From positions 1,736,001 through 1,800,000 of the forward strand of contig CAWEXD010000008.1 in NCBI GenBank assembly GCA_963812945.1: a DNA stretch of 64,000 nt, in the 5' to 3' direction. This document shows, one piece after another, positions 9,156 to 17,051 of this stretch. The notes under the pieces are model-generated. The model was given only the letters and a program-made list of their open reading frames with translations. It was not told where the DNA came from and made no database searches. A program made the position numbers and the translations under genes. This DNA comes from DASRDR01 sp963812945 [NCBI: uncultured Candidatus Rokubacteria bacterium]. GTDB taxonomy: Bacteria > Methylomirabilota > Methylomirabilia > Rokubacteriales. How positions within the stretch are numbered: position 1 is the first letter of the stretch; the number at the start of each line of letters is the position of its first letter.

Positions 9156-10013
9156 TTACGGTCCATCATCGGAGTCGTCGGATGACATCTGGACCGAGCT
9201 GGCCTCGACCTCGACCCCGGCGACGCAGGCCTGGACGAGCTCGTGGAGGGCGCGAAGCCCGCGGAGAACGGACGGACCGGGGGACAGCACGTCTCCTGAC
9301 GGGATGGCGTGGACCCGGCCGGTCCGGACCGCCGTGATGCTGCTCCACCCGGGTCGGCCCCGAATCGCGTCGAGATCGACCGGCTTCCCGCACCAGGACG
9401 CCACGATGATCTCGGGGTCCCGCCGGACGACCTCGGCCGGGTCCACCACCCGGCCCGGCGCGTCCCGCCGGTCCCGGAGCTCCGGGAACACGTCCTGGCC
9501 GCCGGCGATCTCGATCAGCTCCGACACCCAGCGGATGCCCGAGATCGGGGGCTCGTCCCACTCCTCGAAGTAGACCCGCGGCCGGTCCGGCCAGACGCTG
9601 GAGAACTCGCGGATCTGCCGGATCTCGTCCTGGAGATCCACGACCGCGCCGCGCGCCTCCTTCTCGCACCCGAGCGCCCCCCCGATCACGAGGATGGCCT
9701 GGAAGATCTCGGCGAGGCTCCGCTGGTTCAGGGCGAGGACGGGCACGCCCGCGTGCACCAGGTCGCGCACGATGTCCGCCTGGAGGTCCGAGAACGCGAG
9801 CACGAGGTCCGGCGAGAGGTCGAGGATCTTGTCCAGCCGGAAGGTCGTGAACCCGCCGATCTTCGGGCGCTCGCGGGCCTCGGGCGGCCGCCGGGCGGTC
9901 CCGGGCACGCCGACGACACGGTCCCCCGCCCCGACCGCGAACGCGATCTCCGTCGTCTCGGAGCTCAGGCAGACGACGCGGCGGGGATACGGCGCGGGCG
10001 GCGTCCCGTACAC
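9156..10013 (-). CDS. Cobalamin-binding BtuF-like protein without signal peptide
   Basis: The 285-residue protein has the periplasmic-binding fold of helical-backbone metal/B12 receptors: CLSSETTEIAFAVGAGDRVVGV, then PKIGGFTTFRLDKILDLSPDLVLAF, and later RPGWSSITAVRTGRVHAIPSGD. BtuF proteins deliver vitamin B12 to BtuCD. This one starts with a GTG codon and shows no signal peptide, and no btuC or btuD lies next to it. A cytoplasmic cobalamin-binding or sensing role is possible. The C-terminus is acidic and serine-rich. The start is uncertain by a few codons. Confidence 0.8.
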   Translation of the reverse strand: MYGTPPAPYPRRVVCLSSETTEIAFAVGAGDRVVGVPGTARRPPEARERPKIGGFTTFRLDKILDLSPDLVLAFSDLQADIVRDLVHAGVPVLALNQRSLAEIFQAILVIGGALGCEKEARGAVVDLQDEIRQIREFSSVWPDRPRVYFEEWDEPPISGIRWVSELIEIAGGQDVFPELRDRRDAPGRVVDPAEVVRRDPEIIVASWCGKPVDLDAIRGRPGWSSITAVRTGRVHAIPSGDVLSPGPSVLRGLRALHELVQACVAGVEVEASSVQMSSDDSDDGP

Positions 10014-10048
10014 GGGGGCATCGTATCACCGCCCGGGCGGCGCTTCGC

Positions 10049-11482
10049 TCAGCGCGACGCCACCGCTTCGAAACGCGCGACCATCGAGCCGGACGCGTCC
10101 TGCATCTCGAGGTGGCTGCCACCGATGCGATGGCGCTCCACCTTCCCGAGCGATTGGAGGAACCGCTGCTCCTGCTCCATGCCGGCCGCGCAGGCCATCA
10201 TGGTGCCGGCCATGGGGCCCAGCTTGAGCTTCTGGCCGTCGAGCTCGAAGCCGCCGGTCACCCGGTTGCAGCCGCCGCTGCCGGACACCCGCTGCGCGTC
10301 GCGGGCGAAGACGAGGTGCGGCGCGCGTTGATTCTCCGCCACCTCGACCGGTGTCTCGCCCAGGCGCACCAGCCTCCAGTGGGGGCCGCGCAGGGGACTG
10401 TCCACCAGCGGATTGCCGCAGCTCTCGCCGGGCCAGATGCCCGTGAAGCGCTCCACCACCAGGCCGCGCTCGGGTGGCCGGCCGGCCTCCTGCGACGGGC
10501 GCGGAGCGATCAGCGCCTCCATGCTCACCAGCAGCGCCTGGCCGGGCTGCCGGCGCTCCTTCAAATAAGCGGCCTCGAGCGCCCGGTAGTCGCCCTCCAT
10601 CACCACCGGGAGCCGCCCGCCGTCGGCGCAGAGCGTGATCACCGCGGCATCGGCCAGGTAGACAAACATGCCGGTCAGCGCGAGACGCGGCGCGATGAGC
10701 GCGGACTGCGGGAGGCGCTCCAGGCGGTCCTTCTGACCGGATCCGGACGGCGGCCACGCATGATCGACCCGGCGCAGCGTGCGGCCACGATCGCTCGGCA
10801 GGAAGACGACCGAGGACTCCCCACGGCGCAGCGAGAGCCGCCCGGTGCTCGGCTCACGGCGCCAGCGGCCGATGTCGTCGACACGGTTGGGCTCCGGCTT
10901 GTCCTTGTGCGTAATCCGCAGCTGATAGCGGCCCTGGGGCAGGAGGTCGAGATGCCACAAGGCGGCGCCGCCGCTCGCGGCGGCCAGCTCGCCTTCGTAC
11001 GAGGCGGGCAGGTCGATCCCGCCGGCGCCCGCTCCGGCCCGGGGCGGCGGCTGCCGTCCCGCGCCCGCCGAGACGAGGAGCATCTGGAGCGGGGCATCGC
11101 CACCCCCCAGCACCGGATGGACCCGATCGGTGATGAAGAGGAGCCGCCCCTGGTGACGGACGGTCGCGCGCACGGCATAGCGCCGTCCGGGCCGCACGGC
11201 CGCGTCGTCGTACCGGATCGCGAAGCGGAACGGCGGCTGTCCCGCGGGATCGATCGTCGCGCGGCCAAGGACCGTCGCCGGCGCATCGGCGCGAGAGACG
11301 TCCTCCAGCACCGCTTCGAACACCGCGTCGGGCGGCAGCGCGATGCGCTCGCGGTACGTGGCGGTGCCCTCGAGCGTGCCAGCCCACGCAGGAGCGACGG
11401 CGGCCCACACGCACGCGGCAAGCGCCTGTGCGGCGAGGCCGCGTCCGAGGGAGCGCATCATCACCGTGCCCGAGAACGACAT
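10049..11482 (-). CDS. Secreted YbaY/META-domain envelope protein
   Basis: The 477-residue protein starts with a signal peptide (LAAQALAACVWAAVAPAWAG). A YbaY-like domain follows (about 35-150, GTATYRERIALPPDAVFEAVL, R-F-A-I-R-Y-D). A middle region (about 175-290) resembles the NlpE/copper-resistance fold: LPASYEGELAAASGG, and W-H-L-D-L-L-P-Q-G-R-Y-Q. A C-terminal META (HslJ-like) domain occupies about 370-470, with W-R-L-V, GSGGCNRVTGGFELDG and G-P-M-A-G-T-M-M-A-C. Such multidomain proteins are linked to envelope stress; the exact role is unknown. ATG 11482 is chosen because the signal peptide follows it; upstream in-frame sequence is antisense to thiO. Confidence 0.78.
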   Translation of the reverse strand: MSFSGTVMMRSLGRGLAAQALAACVWAAVAPAWAGTLEGTATYRERIALPPDAVFEAVLEDVSRADAPATVLGRATIDPAGQPPFRFAIRYDDAAVRPGRRYAVRATVRHQGRLLFITDRVHPVLGGGDAPLQMLLVSAGAGRQPPPRAGAGAGGIDLPASYEGELAAASGGAALWHLDLLPQGRYQLRITHKDKPEPNRVDDIGRWRREPSTGRLSLRRGESSVVFLPSDRGRTLRRVDHAWPPSGSGQKDRLERLPQSALIAPRLALTGMFVYLADAAVITLCADGGRLPVVMEGDYRALEAAYLKERRQPGQALLVSMEALIAPRPSQEAGRPPERGLVVERFTGIWPGESCGNPLVDSPLRGPHWRLVRLGETPVEVAENQRAPHLVFARDAQRVSGSGGCNRVTGGFELDGQKLKLGPMAGTMMACAAGMEQEQRFLQSLGKVERHRIGGSHLEMQDASGSMVARFEAVASR

Positions 11483-11514
11483 GGGGCTACGCTCCGTACG
11501 AGCCGAGGGTAACA

Positions 11515-12624
11515 CTACGTCGCGAGTCGGTCGGGCAGGAGCACCTCCGCCGGCAGGGACGTCCGCCCCTCGACGGCGTAGTCGCGGATGATCGACGCCG
11601 TGACCGGCGTGAAGAGGATGCCGTTCCGGTAGTGTCCGGTCGCGACCAGGAGCCCGGGCATCCCGGGCCAGGGACCCACGGCCGGCAGCCCGTCCTCGGT
11701 CGCCGGCCGGAGGCCGGCCCACGCGCGGAGAAAGCGGAGACCGGCGAGCCCGGGCGCGGTCCGGAACGCTTCCTCGAGGAGCCAGCCGAGCCCTTCCAGC
11801 GTCACGTCGCGATCGGCGAGGCCATCCTCGACCGTCGCGCCGAAGAGGCATTCCCCGGACAGCCTGGGGACGAGATAGACGTCGTCCCGGAAAAGGACGT
11901 GACGCACCAGGGGCGGCGTGTTGGCGAAGGCGAGGATCTGTCCCTTCACGGGGCGGACGGCCAGCCCCGCCGGCGCGCCCTCGACGGCCCCGCTCCAGGC
12001 GCCGGCGGCCAGGACGACCAGCCCGGTCTCGATGACCCCCAGCGTGCCGGCTCGAACCCCCGTCACCCGCTCACCCGCGCGGACGAGCGCATCCACGGGC
12101 TCGCCGAGCTCGTACCGCACGCCACGGCGCTCCCCTGCCCGGACGAGGCCCTGAACGAGGCGGACGTTGTCGACCCACGAGCTGCGCGGAAGATGGAGCG
12201 CACCGAGAGCGTCCGGGCTGACCGCGGGCTCGAGCCGTCTGAGCTCGTCGGCGCTGACGAAGGACGTCCCCTCCGCGCGCTCCGCCGGGTCGTCAGCGGC
12301 GAGGCGCGCCTGGCGCGCCTCGCTCTCCGTCATACAGAGGTGGAGGTGCCCGGTCCGGCCGAGACCGACGTCGATCTCGGCTTCCTCGCGGAGCGCCGCG
12401 GCCAGGGGCTCGTAGAGCTCCCGGCTCCGCCGGGCGAGCACGGCGAGTGGGTCTCGCCGGGAAGGACCGGGAACCGAGAGGATCCCCGCCGACGCGCCCG
12501 AGGCCTCGGCCGCGGGCGTGGCGCGCTCGATCACGGTGACGCGAAGCCCGGCGACGGCCAGCTCGTAGGCGCAGGCGGCGCCAATGGCGCCCGCCCCGAC
12601 GACAACCGCGTCGGGCCGCGTCAA
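11515..12624 (-). CDS. thiO: Glycine oxidase ThiO-like FAD amine oxidase
   Basis: The 369-residue protein has an N-terminal FAD-binding GxGxxG motif (AVVVGAGAIGAACAYELA). C-terminal blocks are RAWAGLRPATEDGLPAVGPW and GLLVATGHYRNGILFTP, typical of the DAO/ThiO family. ThiO oxidises glycine to dehydroglycine for thiazole formation in thiamin synthesis. A TTG start at 12624 gives exactly the family length and begins two residues before the FAD strand. It follows thiG by 40 bp. No thiS is found between or beside them, so the thiamin role is not certain. Confidence 0.82.
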   Translation of the reverse strand: MTRPDAVVVGAGAIGAACAYELAVAGLRVTVIERATPAAEASGASAGILSVPGPSRRDPLAVLARRSRELYEPLAAALREEAEIDVGLGRTGHLHLCMTESEARQARLAADDPAERAEGTSFVSADELRRLEPAVSPDALGALHLPRSSWVDNVRLVQGLVRAGERRGVRYELGEPVDALVRAGERVTGVRAGTLGVIETGLVVLAAGAWSGAVEGAPAGLAVRPVKGQILAFANTPPLVRHVLFRDDVYLVPRLSGECLFGATVEDGLADRDVTLEGLGWLLEEAFRTAPGLAGLRFLRAWAGLRPATEDGLPAVGPWPGMPGLLVATGHYRNGILFTPVTASIIRDYAVEGRTSLPAEVLLPDRLAT

Positions 12625-12664
12625 CGAATCCGCGGCGGGGACGCGAAGGCCGGCGCGGGCGGGC

Positions 12665-13426
12665 TCACTCCGGGGACCCGAAGGCGTACCGATGGAGGCG
12701 GCGGGGAATCCGCCCGGCCTTGTGGGCGGTGCGGCCGGCCTCCACCGCGTGGCGCATGGCCTCGGCCATGCCTTCCGGATCTCGCGCTTCCGCGATCGCC
12801 GTGCCCACCATGACCGCGTGGCAGCCCAGCTCCATGGCGAGGGCCGCGTCCGACGCCGTGCCGATGCCCCCCCCGACGATGACCGGCACCGTCGCCGTGT
12901 CGAGCACGAGACGGATCGCATACGGGTTGCGGATCCCGAGCCCCGACCCCGGCGGCGCGCCCTGGACCAGGATGGCCGACGCGCCCGCCTCCTCCACCCG
13001 CCGGGCGGACACCGGGTCGTCCCCGACCGGCGCCAGCACGTGGAATCCGTCCCGGGCGAGCGTGCGGGTCGCCTCGAGGATCGCCGGCACGTCCGGCATC
13101 TCGGTCCGGGTGTCTCCGACCACGTCGACCATGACGAAGTCCCCGAGGCCGGACTCCCGCGCGAGATAGGCCGTGCGGACGGCCTCGTCCACCGTCGCGC
13201 ACCCGCTGGTCGTCGCGATCATGGTGAGGCGGCTCTGCTCCATCGACGCCAGGAGGGTGCCCCCGGGGCTCGCGAGGTCGAGGTTCCGGACCGTGAGCGT
13301 CACGAGCTCCGCGCCGGCCGCCTCGAGGCTCCGCTGCATGACCTCCGCCGAGGGGTAGCGCTCCGCCCCCACGATGAGCCGAGACCGGAACGACCGCGTC
13401 GCGATCACCAACGGTTCGTCGAACAT
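12665..13426 (-). CDS. thiG: ThiG-family thiazole synthase homologue lacking the usual catalytic residues
   Basis: The 253-residue TIM barrel is clearly ThiG by FRSRLIVGAERYPS, GSGLGIRNPYAIRL, DAALAMELG and the ending AMRHAVEAGRTAHKAGRIP. The Schiff-base lysine expected in the W-x-K-x-E-V strand is Met99, the nearby glutamate is Asp101, and the aspartate of the VIVDAG phosphate-side strand is Gly185. These three positions (Lys96, Glu98 and Asp182 in B. subtilis, from memory) are the known active-site residues. The gene lies 12 bp after dppC in one transcription unit. It is either a degenerate enzyme or a relative with a new reaction. Confidence 0.8.
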   Translation of the reverse strand: MFDEPLVIATRSFRSRLIVGAERYPSAEVMQRSLEAAGAELVTLTVRNLDLASPGGTLLASMEQSRLTMIATTSGCATVDEAVRTAYLARESGLGDFVMVDVVGDTRTEMPDVPAILEATRTLARDGFHVLAPVGDDPVSARRVEEAGASAILVQGAPPGSGLGIRNPYAIRLVLDTATVPVIVGGGIGTASDAALAMELGCHAVMVGTAIAEARDPEGMAEAMRHAVEAGRTAHKAGRIPRRLHRYAFGSPE

Positions 13427-13438
13427 TCACCCGTCCAG

Positions 13439-14347
13439 TCAGTCCGCCCGGAGCCGGGGATCCAGGGCGTCGCGAAGGCCGTCCCCGACCAGGTTGAACC
13501 CGAGGACCGACAGCATGATCGCGGCGCCGGGGAAGAAGAACACCCACCAGGCGCCGCTCGTGAAGTACTTGTACGAGTCGGCGAGCATCGCGCCCCACTC
13601 GGGGGTGGGCGGCTGGGCGCCGAGGCCGAGGAACCCGAGCGCCGCCGCCTCCAGGATGGCGAACGCGATCGCCAGCGTCGTCTGGACGATCAGCGGCGGC
13701 AGCGTGTTCGGAAAGATGTGCTGCGCGACCACGTGCGGGCCGCTCCCGCCGATGGCCGTCGCGGCCGTGACGAACTCCTGCTCGCGAAGCTCGAGAACCG
13801 CCCCGCGGGCGATCCGCGCGTAGATGGGGATCGCGACGATGCTGATCGCCAGGAGCGAGTTCCGGAGGCCGGGGCCGATCATGGCCACGATCGCGATGGC
13901 CAGGAGCGTCCCCGGAAAGGCGAGCAGGATGTCCATGCAGAACATGATGACGAGGTCCCACGTCCGGCCGGCGTACCCGGCGAGGAGGCCCAGCAGGGAC
14001 CCGATCACGGCCGCCACCACCACCGAGCTCACCCCCAGCCCCAGCGACACGCGCGCCGCGTGGATCACCCTCACCAGATTGTCGCGCCCGAGGGAGTCGG
14101 TGCCGAACGGGTGCTCGGCGCTCGGCGGCTTGAGCCGGTCGCCCAGGCTCGAGTCCGTCCTGGGGTCGTAGTGGTGGACCAGCGGCGCGAGGATCGCGAC
14201 CAGCACGAAGACGCAGACGATCACGAGGCCCGCCCGCGCCACCGGGCTCGCGAGGAGCCGGCGCCACGCCGCCGCCGCCGGGCTCTGGCCGCGCGGCTTG
14301 GGAACTGCGACGGCGCCGAGGGTCGCCGTCCCCGTCGTCGCGCCCAT
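13439..14347 (-). CDS. dppC: Dipeptide-type ABC transporter permease, DppC family
   Basis: The 302-residue inner-membrane protein has the DppC pattern: an N-terminal helix, HPFGTDSLGRDNLVRVIHAAR, five further helices, and the EAA-type coupling loop ARGAVLELREQEFVTAATAIGG. ATG 14347 overlaps the dppB stop (ATGA). It forms the second half of the translocation channel. No ATPase genes are adjacent; a dppD/dppF pair occurs about 42 kb away in this window, and whether it serves this transporter is unknown. Confidence 0.9.
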   Translation of the reverse strand: MGATTGTATLGAVAVPKPRGQSPAAAAWRRLLASPVARAGLVIVCVFVLVAILAPLVHHYDPRTDSSLGDRLKPPSAEHPFGTDSLGRDNLVRVIHAARVSLGLGVSSVVVAAVIGSLLGLLAGYAGRTWDLVIMFCMDILLAFPGTLLAIAIVAMIGPGLRNSLLAISIVAIPIYARIARGAVLELREQEFVTAATAIGGSGPHVVAQHIFPNTLPPLIVQTTLAIAFAILEAAALGFLGLGAQPPTPEWGAMLADSYKYFTSGAWWVFFFPGAAIMLSVLGFNLVGDGLRDALDPRLRAD

Positions 14348-15351
14348 CAGTCGTACTTGATCCGCGGGTCGACCGCGGCGTAGAGGAGGTCCGTGGCGAG
14401 GTTGACCATGACCACGATGGCCCCGATGAAGAGGCTCGCCCCCTGGACGATCGGGTAGTCGCGCGACTCGATCGACTCGTATACCCAGCGGCCGATACCA
14501 GGCCAGGAGAAGATCGTCTCGGTGAGGATCGCCCCTGCCAGGAGCGACCCCACCTGCAGGCCCACCACGGTGAGCACCGGCAGGAGCGCGTTGCGCAGCC
14601 CGTGGCGCAGGACCACGACCGAGCGTGAGAGCCCCTTGGCGTCCGCCGTCCGGATGAAGTCGCGCGACAGGACCTCGAGCATGCTCGCCCGCATCATCCG
14701 CGCGATCACCGCCAGGGGAATCGTGGCCAGCGCCACCGCCGGCAGGACGAGATGGCGGAGCGCGTCCGGGATCATCGCCCAGTTGCGCTGGAGAACCGCG
14801 TCCAGCAGGACGAAGTGGGTCAGCGGCTCGTAGTCGGCGACGCTGTCGAGCCGCGCGCCGGTCGGCAGGAGCCGTAGCTCTACCGCGAACACCCACGCGA
14901 GCATGACGCCGAGCCAGAAGATGGGCATCGACACGCCGGTCAGCGCGAACACGCGGGCGAGGCTGTCGACGAACGACTTCCGCCAGACGGCGGAGACGAT
15001 CCCGATGGGGATCCCGACCAGGACGGCCAGCACGATGGCCGCGACCGCCAGCTCCACCGTCGCCGGGAACCGGCGCAGGATGTCGGTGAACACCGGGTCG
15101 CCGCGGACGATCGAGACGCCGAGGTCCCCCCGGAGCGCCTTCCCGATGTAGAGGAGGTACTGCTCGTGGATGGGCCGGTCCAGGCCGAGGCGGGCCCGGA
15201 CGGCGGCGACCTTCTCGGGCGTCGCCCGCTCGCCGAGCATGGTGACGGCAGGGTCGCCGGGGATGAGGTGGACGAAGCTGAAGACGAGGATCGAGACCCC
15301 GAGGAGGACGGGGATGACGGTGAGGGTCCGCCGAAGAGCGTAACGCCGCAC
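14347..15351 (-). CDS. dppB: Dipeptide-type ABC transporter permease, DppB family
   Basis: The 334-residue membrane protein starts with MRRYALRRTLTVIPVLLGV and has the family N-terminal block HLIPGDPAVTMLGERATPE, then six helices. Its cytoplasmic coupling loop is RASMLEVLSRDFIRTADAKG. It pairs with DppC to form the peptide or nickel-type import channel. It starts 33 bp after the dppA stop and is coupled to dppC by stop/start overlap. The substrate is not visible from the sequence. Confidence 0.9.
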   Translation of the reverse strand: MRRYALRRTLTVIPVLLGVSILVFSFVHLIPGDPAVTMLGERATPEKVAAVRARLGLDRPIHEQYLLYIGKALRGDLGVSIVRGDPVFTDILRRFPATVELAVAAIVLAVLVGIPIGIVSAVWRKSFVDSLARVFALTGVSMPIFWLGVMLAWVFAVELRLLPTGARLDSVADYEPLTHFVLLDAVLQRNWAMIPDALRHLVLPAVALATIPLAVIARMMRASMLEVLSRDFIRTADAKGLSRSVVVLRHGLRNALLPVLTVVGLQVGSLLAGAILTETIFSWPGIGRWVYESIESRDYPIVQGASLFIGAIVVMVNLATDLLYAAVDPRIKYD

Positions 15352-15384
15352 CGGTTCCCCGTCCCCCGACAGGGTCTCCGCGCG

Positions 15385-16989
15385 CTACTGGATCGTAACG
15401 GTGTTGAACCGCTCGTCGTCGAGCGGGTTGGGCACGTACCCCTTCACCTTCTTCGAGAAGGCGAGCGGAGCCTCGTTGTTCGCGATGAAGACGCGCGAGA
15501 CGTTGTCATGGATCATCTGCTCGGCCTGGCGGTAGAGCTTCGCCCGCTCGGCCTGGGTCGTGAGCGTGGAAGCGCGCTTCAGCAGGTCCGCGAGCGGCGG
15601 GTTCGAGTGAAACCCTTCGCGCGAGGGCTTGTCGAGGCAGAAGAAGAAGCAGAGGAAGTTGTCGGGGTCCCCGTTGTCACCGGTCCACCCGAGCATGTAG
15701 AGCGGGAGCTCTCCATTCTTCCGCTTGTCGAGATAGTTCGCCCACTCCACGGTCTGGATCTGGCCCTTGATCCCGACCTTCGCCAGGTCGGCGGCGATCG
15801 CCTCGCCGATCTCCTTCGGGTTCGGGAAGTACGGCCGTGACCGCGACATGTACCAGAAGACGAGCGGCTCCTTCTTGCCGTCTTCCCAGGTGATCTCGCT
15901 GAAGCCGTTCGGGAAGCCGGCCTGCTTCAGGAGGTCCTGAGCCTTCGCGGTGCTGTACTCGTAGCCCTTCACGTCCTTGTTGTACCCCCAGAGCGGCGGG
16001 GGCTGGAACTGGGTCGCCACCAGGCCGGTGCCGCCGTACATCGCGTCGACGATCGCCTTCTTGTTGATCGCGTGAGAGACCGCCTGCCGCACGCGCTTGT
16101 CCTGGAACTCCTTCACCTTGTAGTTGAACGCGACGTAGCCCGTGTTGTTGGTCGGGCGAAGCAGCACCTGGAGGTTCGAATCTGCCTTGACGACCTTGAG
16201 GTCGTCGGGATTGATCCCCTCGATCCCGTGCACCTCACCCGCCTTGAGCGCAGCCACCCGCTGGGAGTTGTCCTTGATGTTGCGGACGACCAGGCGCTTG
16301 ATGCTGGCCTTCTTCCCCCAGTAGTCTGGGTTGGCTTCGAGGATAGTCTCCTGGTTCGGCTTCCACTCCACGAACTTGAAGGCACCTGTCCCGACCGGGT
16401 GTTTCCCGAAGTCAGTCCCCCACTTCTCGACGGCCTTCGGGCTGGCGATCCCGAAGGGGAACATCGCGATGTTTTGGAGGAACGGGGCTTGCGGCTGCTT
16501 GAGCGTGAACTTCACGGTGTGGCTGCCGGTCGCCTCCACCTTGGCGATGACCGACTTGTCGTCGAAGCCGTCGAACTGTCCCTCGAAATACTCGAAGGTC
16601 TGGCCCGCCTTGAGCTGGTTCTCGTGCTGGGGGTGCTTGGTGTTCATCCAGCGCTCGAAGTTCCAGACGACGGCCTTAGCGTCGAACGGCTCGCCGTCGT
16701 GGAACTTCACGTTCTTCCGGAGCTGGAGGGTCCAGGTCTTGCCGTCGGCCGAGGCCTCGGCCTTCTCGGCGAGGGCGGGCTGGACCTCAGTCTTCCCCGG
16801 CTTGAACTCGTAGAGCGTATCGAAGACCTGGCGGGTGATCCTCGCGGTGATCCCGTCCGTGATGACGGCCGGGTCGAATTGGACGGGCTCGCCCTGGGCG
16901 CCGAAGATGAAGGTCTGGGCCAGGGCCGGTCCCGCCGCGCCCAGCAGCAGGACGACCGCTACCAGCAGTACGGCTCGCGCAAAACGCAT
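15385..16989 (-). CDS. dppA: ABC transporter substrate-binding protein, SBP family 5 (DppA-like)
   Basis: The 534-residue protein has a signal peptide (VLLVAVVLLLGAAGPALAQ) and the family 5 solute-binding fold. Visible blocks are WTLQLRKNVKFHDGEPFDA, HPVGTGAFKFVEW, and RVRQAVSHAINKKAIVDAMYGG. It would capture peptides or a related ligand in the periplasm for DppBC. A strong AAGGAGG ribosome binding site precedes ATG 16989, supporting high expression and making it the first gene of dppABC-thiG-thiO. The unusual cluster LCFFFCLDKPS near residue 440 contains two cysteines. Confidence 0.92.
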   Translation of the reverse strand: MRFARAVLLVAVVLLLGAAGPALAQTFIFGAQGEPVQFDPAVITDGITARITRQVFDTLYEFKPGKTEVQPALAEKAEASADGKTWTLQLRKNVKFHDGEPFDAKAVVWNFERWMNTKHPQHENQLKAGQTFEYFEGQFDGFDDKSVIAKVEATGSHTVKFTLKQPQAPFLQNIAMFPFGIASPKAVEKWGTDFGKHPVGTGAFKFVEWKPNQETILEANPDYWGKKASIKRLVVRNIKDNSQRVAALKAGEVHGIEGINPDDLKVVKADSNLQVLLRPTNNTGYVAFNYKVKEFQDKRVRQAVSHAINKKAIVDAMYGGTGLVATQFQPPPLWGYNKDVKGYEYSTAKAQDLLKQAGFPNGFSEITWEDGKKEPLVFWYMSRSRPYFPNPKEIGEAIAADLAKVGIKGQIQTVEWANYLDKRKNGELPLYMLGWTGDNGDPDNFLCFFFCLDKPSREGFHSNPPLADLLKRASTLTTQAERAKLYRQAEQMIHDNVSRVFIANNEAPLAFSKKVKGYVPNPLDDERFNTVTIQ

Positions 16990-17051
16990 AGGTGTTCCTC
17001 CTTGAGGGGTTGGGAATAGTGCGTTGACTATAGCCTTCCGGGGGCCCGGCT

